64,000 nt of DNA from VYFG01 sp965203365 (GTDB lineage: Bacteria > Pseudomonadota > Gammaproteobacteria > Arenicellales > Poriferihabitantaceae): the NCBI GenBank assembly GCA_965203365.1, contig OZ241878.1, forward strand, positions 868,001 to 932,000, in the 5' to 3' direction. Position numbers and translations under genes: made by a program. Numbering within the stretch: the first letter of the stretch is position 1; each line of letters starts with the position of its first letter. Under the pieces are notes generated by a model. The model was given only the letters and a program-made list of their open reading frames with translations, had not been told where the DNA came from and searched no databases. Shown one piece after another: positions 8,430 through 17,808 of the stretch.

Positions 8430-10390
8430 TTCCCGAAATCGGCCATTTTGCCTTGATCCTCGCGTTCGTACTGTCCCTGCTTTTGGGGGTGGTTCCCTTG
8501 GTAGGCTCATTGCGAGGCATTACCAGTTGGGTGCTGTTGGCCCGGCCACTGGCCTTGAACCTGCTGCTGATGGTAGCGGTCTCCTATGCCTGCCTCACCT
8601 GGGCCAGCGTGAACAGTGATTTTTCCGTTGCGTATCTCGCCAATCATTCCAATTCCCAACTACCCTTGATTTATCGAATCTCTGGCGTATGGGGTGGACA
8701 TGAAGGCTCCTTGCTGTTATGGGCTCTGGTCCTGGCTGGCTGGACAGGTGCCGTCGCCTGGAGAACCCGAGGGTTGCCTGATTTGATGAGTGCCAGGGTT
8801 CTGGCCGTGATGGGTCTGATTTCGGTAGGCATACTGCTGTTCTTGCTGTTGACATCGAATCCCTTCGAGCGACTCTTCCCGATCCCTCCAGAAGGCCGCG
8901 ACCTCAATCCCCTGTTACAGGACATTGGGCTGGCCATCCACCCACCCATGCTCTACATGGGGTATGTTGGGTTCTCGGTACCCTTTGCCTTTGCCATTGC
9001 CGCCATGATCGGCGGACGGCTGGATGCGGCCTGGTCCCGGTGGTCCCGTCCTTGGACCAACTTCGCCTGGATGTGTCTGACCATCGGTATTGCTCTCGGT
9101 TCCTGGTGGGCTTACTACGAACTCGGATGGGGTGGCTGGTGGTTCTGGGACCCCGTGGAAAACGCTTCTTTCATGCCTTGGTTGATCGGGACGGCATTGA
9201 TCCATTCACTGGCCGCGACCGAAAAACGAGGCGCTTTCACCGCTTGGAGTGTTCTGCTGGCGATCATGGCGTTTTCGCTTTCACTGCTGGGCACATTTCT
9301 CGTTCGCTCCGGGGTTCTGACCTCGGTACATGCGTTTGCCAACGACCCGACCCGAGGGCTCTTTATTCTGATCTTTCTATGCATTCTGATCGGCAGTTCT
9401 CTTCTGCTTTACGCTTGGCGGGCACCAAGGATCCGCAGTTTTGTCCGCTTCGAATTGGTCTCGCGAGAGACCGCCCTGTTGATCAATAATATCCTGTTTG
9501 CGGTACTGTGTTTCGCTGTCCTGTTAGGCACACTTTACCCCCTGATCCTGGATGCGGTCACTGGCGCCAAAATTTCGGTCGGCTCTCCCTATTTCGACCT
9601 GCTGTTTGTGATACTGGGGGTTCCCTTGATCATGTTGTTGGCAACCGGTTCCACGCTGCGCTGGAAACGTGATCGGTGGTCCCGGACCTTGCGTGATCAT
9701 CTGATACCCGGTGGGCTGGCCTTGCTCATCGGGTTGGTGGCGCCCTTGAAGATGACACATTATTCTCTCTTTGCTGCGCTGGGTATCGCACTTGGAGTCT
9801 GGGTCGTGCTGGAAAGCCTGGCTGGGCTGCTTTCGCGCACCAGAAGAGGCCAGCGATTGCGAGATTTGATCCATATACCGAGGGGATACAAAGGCATGCA
9901 CCTGGCACATCTTGGCGTCGGTGTCTTTATTGTCGGTGTGGCGATGGTCAAGGGGTTCAGTATCGAGAAGGATATTCGTATGGTGCCCGGGGAGGAGTTC
10001 ACGGTTTCTGGATATACCTTTCGATTCCAGGGTGTTCGGGATGCGACCGGTCCCAACTATCGTTCCCGAATGGGAGAATTCGAGGTGTATTCTGCAGGAC
10101 GCCTTCTTGGGCGGCTGCATCCCGAGAAACGAACCTACCTTGTGCAGCAAAGCCCAATGACCGAGGCTGCCATTGATCCGGGATTTACCCGGGATCTCTA
10201 TGTTGCGTTGGGAGAACCACTGGACGACCAAGGTTCCTGGGCGGTACGAATCTACTTCAAGCCTTATATCCGCTGGATCTGGCTGGGTGCCCTACTGATG
10301 GGGTTCGGTGGGCTGATTGCCGCCACCGACGCACGCTACCGACGCCAAAAGAAAGCTCATTTTGTGGAAATTTCAAGTCAGACGGCATGA
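8426..10390 (+). CDS. ccmF: cytochrome c haem lyase CcmF
   Basis: Large membrane protein (654 residues, about 14-15 helices) that joins haem from CcmE to apocytochrome c. The WWD domain reads WGGWWFWDPVENASFMPW from about residue 234, and AIHPPMLYMGYVGF and VRSGVLTSVHAFANDP supply the conserved histidines. The C-terminal part carries a periplasmic domain and a final helix. Length is typical. Flanked and overlapped by ccmE and ccmG. Confidence 0.96.
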   Translation: MIPEIGHFALILAFVLSLLLGVVPLVGSLRGITSWVLLARPLALNLLLMVAVSYACLTWASVNSDFSVAYLANHSNSQLPLIYRISGVWGGHEGSLLLWALVLAGWTGAVAWRTRGLPDLMSARVLAVMGLISVGILLFLLLTSNPFERLFPIPPEGRDLNPLLQDIGLAIHPPMLYMGYVGFSVPFAFAIAAMIGGRLDAAWSRWSRPWTNFAWMCLTIGIALGSWWAYYELGWGGWWFWDPVENASFMPWLIGTALIHSLAATEKRGAFTAWSVLLAIMAFSLSLLGTFLVRSGVLTSVHAFANDPTRGLFILIFLCILIGSSLLLYAWRAPRIRSFVRFELVSRETALLINNILFAVLCFAVLLGTLYPLILDAVTGAKISVGSPYFDLLFVILGVPLIMLLATGSTLRWKRDRWSRTLRDHLIPGGLALLIGLVAPLKMTHYSLFAALGIALGVWVVLESLAGLLSRTRRGQRLRDLIHIPRGYKGMHLAHLGVGVFIVGVAMVKGFSIEKDIRMVPGEEFTVSGYTFRFQGVRDATGPNYRSRMGEFEVYSAGRLLGRLHPEKRTYLVQQSPMTEAAIDPGFTRDLYVALGEPLDDQGSWAVRIYFKPYIRWIWLGALLMGFGGLIAATDARYRRQKKAHFVEISSQTA

Positions 10391-10914
10391 ATCGTTTTGT
10401 GTTGCCATTGGTTGTTTTTGTTGGTCTGGCGGCCCTGCTCTGGAAAGGACTGGAACTGGACCCGAGAAAAATTCCTTCCGCCCTGCTCGCCCAACCTGCT
10501 CCGGATTTTGTCTTAAGTCACTTGGATAACCCAGAGGCGACATTCAGTCCTTCCGATATGGCTGGAAAAGTCTGGCTCCTGAACGTCTGGGCTTCCTGGT
10601 GTGTCGCTTGCCGACAAGAACATCCGATCATCACCACATTGTCAAGAGAAGTGGAGATCGTTGGGCTGAACTACAAGGACGACCGTCACGATGCCGAAGT
10701 CTGGCTGGCGACATGGGGAAATCCTTATCTGGTGAGTGCCTTTGACAGACAAGGCGATGTGGGGATTGATTATGGGGTGTATGGTGTACCGGAAACCTTT
10801 GTGATTGATCAAGAGGGTCTGATTCGACACAAACACATCGGACCAGTCAGCGAGTCCGATGCCGATGACATCCTGCTACCTCTGATTAGAAAGCTGGCGG
10901 GAGGCGACGTGTGA
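10387..10914 (+). CDS. ccmG: thiol:disulfide oxidoreductase CcmG/DsbE
   Basis: Membrane-anchored periplasmic thioredoxin that keeps apocytochrome haem-binding cysteines reduced. The 175 residues have an N-terminal anchor (about 4-20) and the active site WCVAC (C72, C75) inside LLNVWASWCVACRQEHP. The VYGVPETFVID stretch carries the cis-proline typical of thioredoxin folds. CcmG usually has WCxxC with Pro or Val-Pro inside; VA is a mild variant. It overlaps ccmF and ccmH by 4 bases. Confidence 0.94.
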   Translation: MNRFVLPLVVFVGLAALLWKGLELDPRKIPSALLAQPAPDFVLSHLDNPEATFSPSDMAGKVWLLNVWASWCVACRQEHPIITTLSREVEIVGLNYKDDRHDAEVWLATWGNPYLVSAFDRQGDVGIDYGVYGVPETFVIDQEGLIRHKHIGPVSESDADDILLPLIRKLAGGDV

Positions 10915-11420
10915 TCAGGCGGCAAACCTCCGGAATATGGGCTCTGGTCCTCGTGACGTGGATTCTTTGGTCCGGACCTTTGATCGCCAAGGTGGAAGTC
11001 TTCGGTTTCGATGAACCCGCCAAGGAATCCCTGTATCAAGAGATGATCCGTGAACTGCGATGTCTGGTCTGTCAGAACCAGAATCTGGCCGATTCCAACG
11101 CCGAGTTGGCACAGGATCTGAGGCGAAAAACCAGAGATCTGATTCTGGACGGCAAGAGTCGCCGTCAAATCATTGATTATATGGTTTCACGCTATGGAGA
11201 TTTTGTCCTGTACCGACCCCGCTTCAACCTCATGACGGCTTTTCTTTGGTTATCCCCTGTATGCCTGTTTGTTTTTCTCCTGTGGTGGATTCTGCGTTGG
11301 CGCAGGCGAGTTTCCACTGTTATCAGTGGATACAGTGAGGACGATCATCTGCGTGCCCGATCCCTCCTCCGAGAACCACCACCACATGACGCCACCCCGC
11401 TCTCAGGGGAATCAAAATGA
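10911..11420 (+). CDS. ccmH: cytochrome c maturation reductase CcmH (CcmL/CycL type)
   Basis: Periplasmic, membrane-anchored protein that reduces apocytochrome thiols with CcmG. The sequence has a signal segment ending near PLIA (residue 26), the redox pair C51 and C54 in LRCLVCQNQNLADSNA, the three-helix RRKTRDLILDGKSRRQI stretch, the YMVSRYGDFVLYRP motif and a C-terminal membrane helix. At 169 residues it is the short form; the TPR part is encoded separately by the next gene. Confidence 0.95.
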   Translation: MIRRQTSGIWALVLVTWILWSGPLIAKVEVFGFDEPAKESLYQEMIRELRCLVCQNQNLADSNAELAQDLRRKTRDLILDGKSRRQIIDYMVSRYGDFVLYRPRFNLMTAFLWLSPVCLFVFLLWWILRWRRRVSTVISGYSEDDHLRARSLLREPPPHDATPLSGESK

Positions 11421-12643
11421 CCGGGTTTGTCCTGATCATCTCTGGACTGACCCTGCTCTGTCTTTTTCTGCTGTTTCGATCCCTGATTAGTCCGAGGCAG
11501 GTGGTACGGGTCGATATGGAGCGCGAAAATCTGGCCATCGCGAGGGAACGACTGAACGAAGCCGGAGTTGAGACTCATCTTGAGAATGGAGATATGACGG
11601 AACTGGAAGCTACCTTGCTGGCAGACCTGTCCGGCCCGGACTATCGGCTGCAGAACCACTCATCCCGTGGACGGTGGAGTGCTATCGGTCTACTGCTGGT
11701 GACACCCATTGTCGCTGGGTGGATTTATACTCAGGTGGGAGACACGCGTTGGTTGGCACAGACTGAAACGCACTCCGCCGCCGGAGCACCACTAACAGAA
11801 ATGGATGTCCAGAATCTGTTGACCAAGCTGGAGCAGAACCTGGAACGCCATCCGGAAAATGCTGATCAATGGGCTATTGCCGGGCGAACCTATATGGTCT
11901 TGAACCAATTTGCAAAAGCAGAAGCCGCCTATGCCCAGGTGCATGCCTTGGTGGGCGATGATCCAGATATCCTGACGGCCTGGGCAGATGCCAGCCTGAT
12001 GCATAACGGTGGTCTCTACACTCCCAATATTTTCTCGCGCATCGAACGGGCGCTGGAGTTGGACCCAGTCCAGGTGAACGCGCTCTGGCTTGGCGCATTT
12101 GGCTCAAGATCCCTCGGCGATCATGAGTCGGCAAGGGATTACCTGGTGCGCCTTCGTCCTTTGCTGGCTAATCATCCAGACGCCTTGGCCCAGTTGGAAT
12201 CACACTTCAAGGCACTGCCAGTCACGGAATCGGCCGAGATGTCGAATGGAGACATTCGGGTAACCGACCAATCGACTTCATCCGCTCAATCCGCACCGGC
12301 CCGGATCCCTGTGGAAATTTCGATTGTTCCTGAACTGCAGCCAGATCTGGACCCCAATACGCCAGTCTTCGTATTTGCCAGAGCCATCCAGGGTTCTCGT
12401 TTGCCCTTGGCGGTCAAACGAATGGCGGTTGGCGATCTCCCCCAGACAGCCTATCTGGATGATGAAAGTGCCATGGTCGAAGGCAGAACCTTGTCCAGCC
12501 AGAAACGAGTGGTTGTCACGGCCAGAGTGTCTCTTTCCGGCAACCCGATGGCCCAAAGAGGAGACCTGACAAGTGAATCCATCGAAGTCGCCGCCCGAAG
12601 TAAGGAGCCGGTTCGATTGTCGATCGCCCGGCGCATACCCTGA
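11417..12643 (+). CDS. ccmI: cytochrome c maturation TPR protein CcmI (CycH)
   Basis: Apocytochrome c chaperone of 408 residues, last gene of the ccm operon. Two membrane helices near the N-terminus (about 1-20 and 90-110) bracket a cytoplasmic loop. TPR-like repeats follow, with the family signature LEQNLERHPENADQWAIAGRTYMVLNQFAKAEAAY, and a C-terminal periplasmic domain contains VFVFARAIQGSRLPLAVKRM. The overlap with ccmH indicates coupling. The separate CcmH/CcmI arrangement is the one seen in many proteobacteria other than E. coli. Confidence 0.93.
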   Translation: MTGFVLIISGLTLLCLFLLFRSLISPRQVVRVDMERENLAIARERLNEAGVETHLENGDMTELEATLLADLSGPDYRLQNHSSRGRWSAIGLLLVTPIVAGWIYTQVGDTRWLAQTETHSAAGAPLTEMDVQNLLTKLEQNLERHPENADQWAIAGRTYMVLNQFAKAEAAYAQVHALVGDDPDILTAWADASLMHNGGLYTPNIFSRIERALELDPVQVNALWLGAFGSRSLGDHESARDYLVRLRPLLANHPDALAQLESHFKALPVTESAEMSNGDIRVTDQSTSSAQSAPARIPVEISIVPELQPDLDPNTPVFVFARAIQGSRLPLAVKRMAVGDLPQTAYLDDESAMVEGRTLSSQKRVVVTARVSLSGNPMAQRGDLTSESIEVAARSKEPVRLSIARRIP

Positions 12644-12720
12644 ATCCGGATGATTCCGATCTACCCGGGCCCACTCTCCTGCCAACGCTGTCAAGACCAG
12701 CTTGGTGGGTCATGAAGAAA

Positions 12721-12741
12721 GTCAGTCGTATTTCAACTGAC
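12721..12741 (-). terminator. possible terminator after the bactofilin gene
   Basis: A perfect six-base stem GTCAGT / ACTGAC with a nine-base loop overlaps the stop codon of the bactofilin gene and, read on the minus strand, is followed by TTTCTT. The stem is short, so this is a weak call. It lies in the gap between the convergent ccmI and bactofilin genes. Confidence 0.35.
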
Positions 12742-13182
12742 GGGCTTCTTGGCCTTGTCGGTTGTAAGAGTCGCCTTGGACGGTAAATCCGATGTGAAAT
12801 CCAACAGTTTGGTGTTATCCCCCTGCTTGCGTCGGATACTCTCTCCTTCAAAGAAACTGTTGGAGTCAATGGTCAGATCCGCCGAAATGAGTTTTCCTTC
12901 CGCTTCCCCCCCCGATGTCAATTCAATCTGGTCGCAATCTGCGGTTCCGAAAAAGCGTCCACAAACAATCAGTTTTTGTGCCTTCAATGTACATTTGAGC
13001 ACACCCGACTGGATCACCTTGACGGTATTTTTGGCGTGAATTTCACCTTCAAATTCTCCCGCAATGTGCAAGTCGCAATCGGAGTCGATTTTTCCTACCA
13101 CACTGGTCCCCTCTGCGATGGTAGTGATGTGGGTGGAAAAATCCGCTGAATCTAATTTGTCAGACTTATCAAAAATGGCCAT
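12733..13182 (-). CDS. bactofilin family cytoskeletal protein
   Basis: A 149-residue polymer-forming protein of the bactofilin (DUF583) family. The core from about residue 17 to 105 is built of short repeats of alternating hydrophobic residues and glycines typical of a right-handed beta-helix: THITTIAEGTSVVGKI, then HIAGEFEGEI, VKVIQSGVL, LIVCGRFFGTAD, EGKLISADLTID. The tail is charged and disordered. Bactofilins scaffold cell-shape and peptidoglycan enzymes from the cytoplasmic side. It is a single-gene unit, convergent with the ccm operon. Confidence 0.93.
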   Translation of the reverse strand: MAIFDKSDKLDSADFSTHITTIAEGTSVVGKIDSDCDLHIAGEFEGEIHAKNTVKVIQSGVLKCTLKAQKLIVCGRFFGTADCDQIELTSGGEAEGKLISADLTIDSNSFFEGESIRRKQGDNTKLLDFTSDLPSKATLTTDKAKKPVS

Positions 13183-13621
13183 TGTTTTATCCCTCTTGCT
13201 AGGTTAAAGAATGTTCAGGGGTGAATGTTACATGTCGATTCCAACACTTGAATGCAGCGGGGTGACAGGATTGAGTTCTATCCGTGCGGGTCCAAGACTC
13301 ACTCATTACATATTGGATGGTGATGCAGAACCTTGTTGTTCTATGGTGCTATGCATGAAAATTCATGGACTGCGTCTATCGATGAGGAAGCAATCCTGAT
13401 TTCGACTATCACGGGAGGTTGACAGGAGCCGGAGGTTAAGCCGGTCAGTGTCTAAAACCTCGTATTTTCCCCACTTAAGTATCAAAGCTTATCTGATTCG
13501 GTGGTGGATTAGAATATCGATAAGAACATAGCATTTGGCATTGTCGCCAATTCTCGCATCAAAACGAAACAACTCCAACTCGGTAATGCGTATTTATTTA
13601 AAGTAATACATATTATTAATT
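13183..13621. other. intergenic stretch without a supported gene
   Basis: This 439-base gap separates the divergent bactofilin and dapD genes. A 62-codon open frame at 13211-13399 has no recognisable product. The last 60 bases before dapD are strongly A/T rich and probably contain its promoter, but I could not pick a convincing -10/-35 pair. No tRNA-like fold was seen. Confidence 0.6.
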
Positions 13622-14443
13622 ATGAATAATATTGAAAAAATTATTGAAAAATCATGGGAACAACGATCTGCTATCACCCCGCAGAATGTCACTGCCGACG
13701 TGCGTTCAGCCGTCAATGATGCCCTCAGCCAGCTTGACTGTGGCGCGGTGCGCGTTGCTGAACCTGACGGAATGGGCTGGAAGGTCAATGAATGGCTGAA
13801 AAAGGCAGTGTTGTTGTCCTTTCGAATGGAAGAAAATCGCCTGATCAAGGATGGATTCACCAATTTCTACGATAAGGTGCCACTTAAGTTTTCCAATTTC
13901 AGTAACGAGGACTTTGCCAACGGCGGCTATCGAGTAGTGCCCCCTGCGTTGGTACGACGCGGGTGTTATTTGGCTCCAGATGTCGTGTTAATGCCAAGTT
14001 ATGTCAATATCGGGGCTTGGGTGGGTGCGGGAACCATGGTGGATACTTGGGCCACCGTGGGTTCCTGCGCACAGATCGGTGCAAACGTCCACCTCTCTGG
14101 GGGGGTCGGTATTGGAGGGGTTCTTGAACCCTTGCAGGCATCTCCGACGATTATTGAGGACAACTGTTTTATTGGAGCCCGCAGTGAGATTGTCGAGGGT
14201 GTCATCGTGGGCAAAGGGTCTGTGATCTCAATGGGGGTCTATATCGGGCAGAGTACTCGAATCTATGATCGTGAAACCGGCACGATCAGTTATGGAAAAG
14301 TCCCACCCGGTTCGGTCGTGGTTTCAGGATCCCTGCCCGCTGCCGATGGCAGCCATAGCCTCTACAGCGCCGTGATCGTCAAAAAGGTGGATGAAAGGAC
14401 TCGCGCAAAGGTAGGTATCAATGAACTTCTCCGGGGGGTATGA
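13622..14443 (+). CDS. dapD: tetrahydrodipicolinate N-succinyltransferase
   Basis: Cytosolic enzyme of the succinylase branch of lysine/meso-diaminopimelate synthesis, using succinyl-CoA. The 273 residues start MNNIEKIIEKSWEQRSAITPQNV, as DapD does, and continue into a left-handed beta-helix of hexapeptide repeats: PSYVNIGAWVGAGTMVDTWATVGSCAQIGANVHLSGGVGIGGVLEP, then FIGARSEIVEGVIVGKGSVISMGVYIG. Length is normal. It is monocistronic here and faces the phoQ gene. Confidence 0.96.
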   Translation: MNNIEKIIEKSWEQRSAITPQNVTADVRSAVNDALSQLDCGAVRVAEPDGMGWKVNEWLKKAVLLSFRMEENRLIKDGFTNFYDKVPLKFSNFSNEDFANGGYRVVPPALVRRGCYLAPDVVLMPSYVNIGAWVGAGTMVDTWATVGSCAQIGANVHLSGGVGIGGVLEPLQASPTIIEDNCFIGARSEIVEGVIVGKGSVISMGVYIGQSTRIYDRETGTISYGKVPPGSVVVSGSLPAADGSHSLYSAVIVKKVDERTRAKVGINELLRGV

Positions 14444-14583
14444 TCCATATCAATGCACGATTCGAAGAAGAGTGCGACCATGACACTGTCAAGAACCAAG
14501 GCAGTGGCCTTGTCGAACGAGTTCGTGAGGGCTACTTGTACGGAAACTCACTGAATCTGACCTCTAGGCCGGCGAAAAGCGGA

Positions 14584-15951
14584 TCAGTCGATCATGAGGT
14601 TTCGCAGAGTCACGGTAACGGCTGCACCGCCATAGGCGCTGTCACCAATCATCAGATTGCCTCGGTATGCATCGACAATTTCTTGGCAAACTGACAAGCC
14701 AATTCCTTGTCCGTCCCTGCGCTGACCTACTCGCACACCACGCCGAAGAACTTCTGCCCGATTTTCTGGATCAATTCCGGGGCCATCATCCTCGATGACA
14801 ATACGAATCCCGTGATGTTCTGTGTGCGGATTTTCCGACAGGGTAATTTTGCAATAGACCGTGCTTCGAGCCCATTTGCAGGCGTTATCCAAGAGATTTC
14901 CAAGAATTTCCATCAGGTCTGATTCGTCACCATCGAACTTGAGTTTGGGTGTGACAGTGGATTGGAACTGGAGATCATGGTCCACATAAACTTTCTCCAA
15001 GGATCGAAACACCCGGTCCACTAAAGACGGCATATCGACTTGGTTATGGATTAGTGTCAGGTGGGATGGGCCCGCTCGATTCAGTTGGTAGTTAACAATA
15101 TTCCTCATTTGACCCACATATTCTGCCAACTCTCTGGCCGGAACCGGCTGATCCCCCTCCGCCATACCCTGGATTACCGTAAGTGGCGTTTTCAGGCTGT
15201 GTGCCAAATCTGCCAACGTATTTTTATGACGAATCAAGTTGGCCCGTTCATTGCGAATAAATTGATTGATTCTCTCACTCAGTTGAGAAATTTCAGTTGG
15301 GTAATGACCGGTGATCCCCTCTTGCTGTCCCGACTCTACTTGATCGATTTCCTGCCGGACTCGTTGCAACGGTGCCAGGCTCCAACGCAGAGCCAACATC
15401 AGCGTGAATAACAGAAATGCCCCTACCAATCCAAGCCAGAGAATAATCTTGTTCTGGTGGTTAGCAACGGATGTTACAAACTGGTCGCCTGTTTCATGCA
15501 AGACTAGCGTGAAGCGCTGCACCAGACCCTCCTCCGTTTCCCAAGTGATAGGAAGAATGTATTGAAAGGGGCCTGAGAAGGCATCACTTGTACGTGAAAA
15601 AGTTGCCATCTCCGCCGGTTCGAAAATCGAGCGGGGAAATTCCTCTCCCAATGAAGAAACCGACTGCCAAACCAGATGTCGGTCTTGATTGATGATAAAG
15701 GCACTCAGTCCAGAATAGGGCACCATCAACCGTGCATCAGGGACCAATTCCGGCATCACGAAATCCCCATCAGGCTCCAATTCAAGTACGGATAACAGGG
15801 CAAATGCTTGGTTGTGGAGTTGATTTTGCAGAGAGAATTCAGCACTGCTGACAAAAGCCTTGTCCAAGACAAATCCCGCCAAGCCAAGAAATGTCACCAA
15901 GATGACAGAGGCGGCCAGAAGTAGCCGCTTTCTGAGGGACAGCGCACTCAA
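14584..15951 (-). CDS. phoQ: PhoQ-like sensor histidine kinase
   Basis: Inner-membrane sensor kinase of 455 residues. Two membrane helices (about 10-30 and 165-190) enclose a periplasmic sensor domain of about 135 residues, followed by a HAMP-like linker. The H-box LADLAHSLKTPLTVIQG and the N-box LLDNACKWA are clear, with G-boxes DDGPGIDPENR and GQGIGLSVCQEI. The C-terminus resembles PhoQ more than generic kinases. In relatives PhoQ senses Mg2+, acidity and cationic peptides; the signal here is unproven. It overlaps phoP by 4 bases. Confidence 0.88.
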   Translation of the reverse strand: MSALSLRKRLLLAASVILVTFLGLAGFVLDKAFVSSAEFSLQNQLHNQAFALLSVLELEPDGDFVMPELVPDARLMVPYSGLSAFIINQDRHLVWQSVSSLGEEFPRSIFEPAEMATFSRTSDAFSGPFQYILPITWETEEGLVQRFTLVLHETGDQFVTSVANHQNKIILWLGLVGAFLLFTLMLALRWSLAPLQRVRQEIDQVESGQQEGITGHYPTEISQLSERINQFIRNERANLIRHKNTLADLAHSLKTPLTVIQGMAEGDQPVPARELAEYVGQMRNIVNYQLNRAGPSHLTLIHNQVDMPSLVDRVFRSLEKVYVDHDLQFQSTVTPKLKFDGDESDLMEILGNLLDNACKWARSTVYCKITLSENPHTEHHGIRIVIEDDGPGIDPENRAEVLRRGVRVGQRRDGQGIGLSVCQEIVDAYRGNLMIGDSAYGGAAVTVTLRNLMID

Positions 15952-16622
15952 ATTGGCAAGGACAACCGGTATCCCCTCCCCCGCAATGTCTCAATCGGGT
16001 TGAGCGAACCATCCAGATCGAGCTTCTTTCGCAACCGGCCGACAAACACTTCGATCACGTTGCTGTCTCGATCAGCATCTTCATCATACAGATGCTCGGT
16101 CAATTCCATCTTTGAGACGACTTTACCCGGATGCAGCATGAAGTAATGGAGCAATCGATACTCGAAAGCGGTCAGATCAAGATTGCGCTCATATACCGAT
16201 ACCCGTTGGGAGCGGGTGTCCATTCTAACGGGACCGTTCTGAAGGATTGGACTGGGCAATCCAGCAGACCGGCGAATCAGCGCCGATACTCGGGCAGACA
16301 ATTCCTCGAAATAGAACGGCTTGGTCAGATAGTCATCGGCACCGGCGTCCAGCCCTTCCACTTTTTCTTGCCATCGTGACTTGGCAGTGAGAAGGATGAT
16401 CGGGTATTTGAAACCGTCTTTGCGCAATTGATGAACCACTTCGATACCCGACATCTTGGGCAACCGGATATCAATGATCGCTACATCCACAGGGTATTCC
16501 CTGCCATAGTACAAGGCCTCTTGCCCATCAGCCGCTTCGTCAACAGCAAAGCCGCCTTGTCGAAACTTCTTGACCAGTTGCGCACGTAATGTGTGTTCAT
16601 CTTCGACGATCAGGATGCGCAT
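15948..16622 (-). CDS. phoP: PhoP-like response regulator (OmpR/PhoB family)
   Basis: A 224-residue transcription factor. The receiver domain has the acidic pair in VEDEH, the phospho-acceptor Asp in IIDIRLPKMSG (about residue 51), Thr in LLTAKS and Lys in LTKPF. A winged-helix DNA-binding domain follows, with LTAFEYRLLHYFMLHPGKVVSK and DSNVIEVFVGRLRKKL. It lies between the PepSY-like gene and phoQ, and the three probably form one transcript. Confidence 0.93.
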   Translation of the reverse strand: MRILIVEDEHTLRAQLVKKFRQGGFAVDEAADGQEALYYGREYPVDVAIIDIRLPKMSGIEVVHQLRKDGFKYPIILLTAKSRWQEKVEGLDAGADDYLTKPFYFEELSARVSALIRRSAGLPSPILQNGPVRMDTRSQRVSVYERNLDLTAFEYRLLHYFMLHPGKVVSKMELTEHLYDEDADRDSNVIEVFVGRLRKKLDLDGSLNPIETLRGRGYRLSLPI

Positions 16623-16661
16623 AAGACTGTACCATGTCTATAATTCGGGAGATGTGGTCGT

Positions 16662-17009
16662 TTATTGTACGAGTTTCTTCAAATTGGGCTGCCTGGGATT
16701 CACAGTGAGAATCATGACTTTTCCAGACTTGTTAATCAATTTAAAACGATAGAGTAACTGGCCATTACTCTGACGTGGTCTGGCATCAAGAATCTTCCAA
16801 TACGTGCTACTGCGAATCTGCTGTGCAATGGCCCCCATACTGACGGTATTCGAGTAGAGGATTTCACCATTCACTATCGGACGATGAGAAAAATTCGGGT
16901 CGATAGCCACAACCAGACTCGGTACGAGTGCCAGCATGAACCATGATAATATCCCACGCGAATAGAATCTGCGGAACCTACTGTTTAACTGCATCTTGGT
17001 CGTGGACAA
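16662..17009 (-). CDS. small secreted PepSY-like protein
   Basis: A 115-residue protein with a long basic N-terminus and a signal or anchor helix (about 18-36). The C-terminal half (IAQQIRSSTYWKILDARPRQSNGQLLYRFKLINKSGKVMILTVN) has the PepSY-like pattern of a helix, then strands around VLDAR and YRFKLI. Small PepSY-like proteins commonly precede PhoP/PhoQ-type systems. The gap to phoP is 39 bases on the same strand. Role unproven; it may modulate the sensor or a periplasmic protease. Confidence 0.75.
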   Translation of the reverse strand: MSTTKMQLNSRFRRFYSRGILSWFMLALVPSLVVAIDPNFSHRPIVNGEILYSNTVSMGAIAQQIRSSTYWKILDARPRQSNGQLLYRFKLINKSGKVMILTVNPRQPNLKKLVQ

Positions 17010-17184
17010 TGTGGTGATTCATCGTAGCCATGGATTCCCCCCGATACCACTGTCAGGATATCATTCACGCTTTCACGAACACAGAATAGAATGAGAGGTT
17101 TTACCTACAAGCCACAGCAATATCAAGGAAAAAATGTAGCGCCGAATGATCAAGATGCCGATTCGAATGCCTTCTTTGATCAGT

Positions 17185-17706
17185 CTATTGCACAGGTAGA
17201 ATGCTGACGCTGAGAGTCAGGGTCGAACCGGGGTCATTATCGGTGAAAGTGGAATAAGTATGACCGTTATATCGATAGGTGACATCGTAGCCGAGCAGTC
17301 GCTCCTCGGTATGAAACCGATCAACTAAGGCACAACGCTTCTCATATACAATTCGACTGCCTTGTTTGCGAGCGTTGCTTTCTTGGACATCCTTACCAAT
17401 GGAACCACCAAGAACCGCCCCAGCCACGGTTGCCAAGTCCTTACCTCGACCACTACCGAATTCGTTACCGACGGCTGCACCCACGATCGCCCCCAGAATT
17501 TTGGGAGTATGAGACTCGTACCCATCGTTATCCGGGACCCGGACTTGTTCATTCCAGCATTCCTCAACGGGCTGATTGATTTGAACCGTGCGGTAGACCG
17601 GGTTGGCTTTGAGTACGGACGCTTCATCCATGAACTGCTGTTCATTGGCATAGGCGATCCCACCCGTCGTGGCGAATAAGATAACCGCTAGTGTGAATTT
17701 TTTCAT
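17185..17706 (-). CDS. glycine-zipper 2TM surface protein
   Basis: A 173-residue exported protein with a signal peptide (MKKFTLAVILFATTGGIAYA) and a central glycine zipper, KILGAIVGAAVGNEFG followed by AGAVLGGSIGKDV (about 70-105), as in the Rickettsia 17-kDa antigen / SlyB-like glycine-zipper family. The signal peptide has no lipobox cysteine, so it is not obviously a lipoprotein. Flanking cysteines (ECWNEQ and KRCALVD) may form a disulfide. Such proteins sit in or near the outer membrane; exact function unknown. Confidence 0.82.
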   Translation of the reverse strand: MKKFTLAVILFATTGGIAYANEQQFMDEASVLKANPVYRTVQINQPVEECWNEQVRVPDNDGYESHTPKILGAIVGAAVGNEFGSGRGKDLATVAGAVLGGSIGKDVQESNARKQGSRIVYEKRCALVDRFHTEERLLGYDVTYRYNGHTYSTFTDNDPGSTLTLSVSILPVQ

Positions 17707-17808
17707 TTCAACCTCCCGAAAAATGAATTGACATGAGGGAAGACTAACCTGCCAAAGCTGAAGCCAGCCTGAATCGATGGATCATTGTGTGATGGGTAGC
17801 CATTGTTC

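Noticed and set aside
13211..13399. Open frame of 62 codons upstream of dapD.
   Set aside because: No recognisable family, poor composition and no ribosome-binding site.
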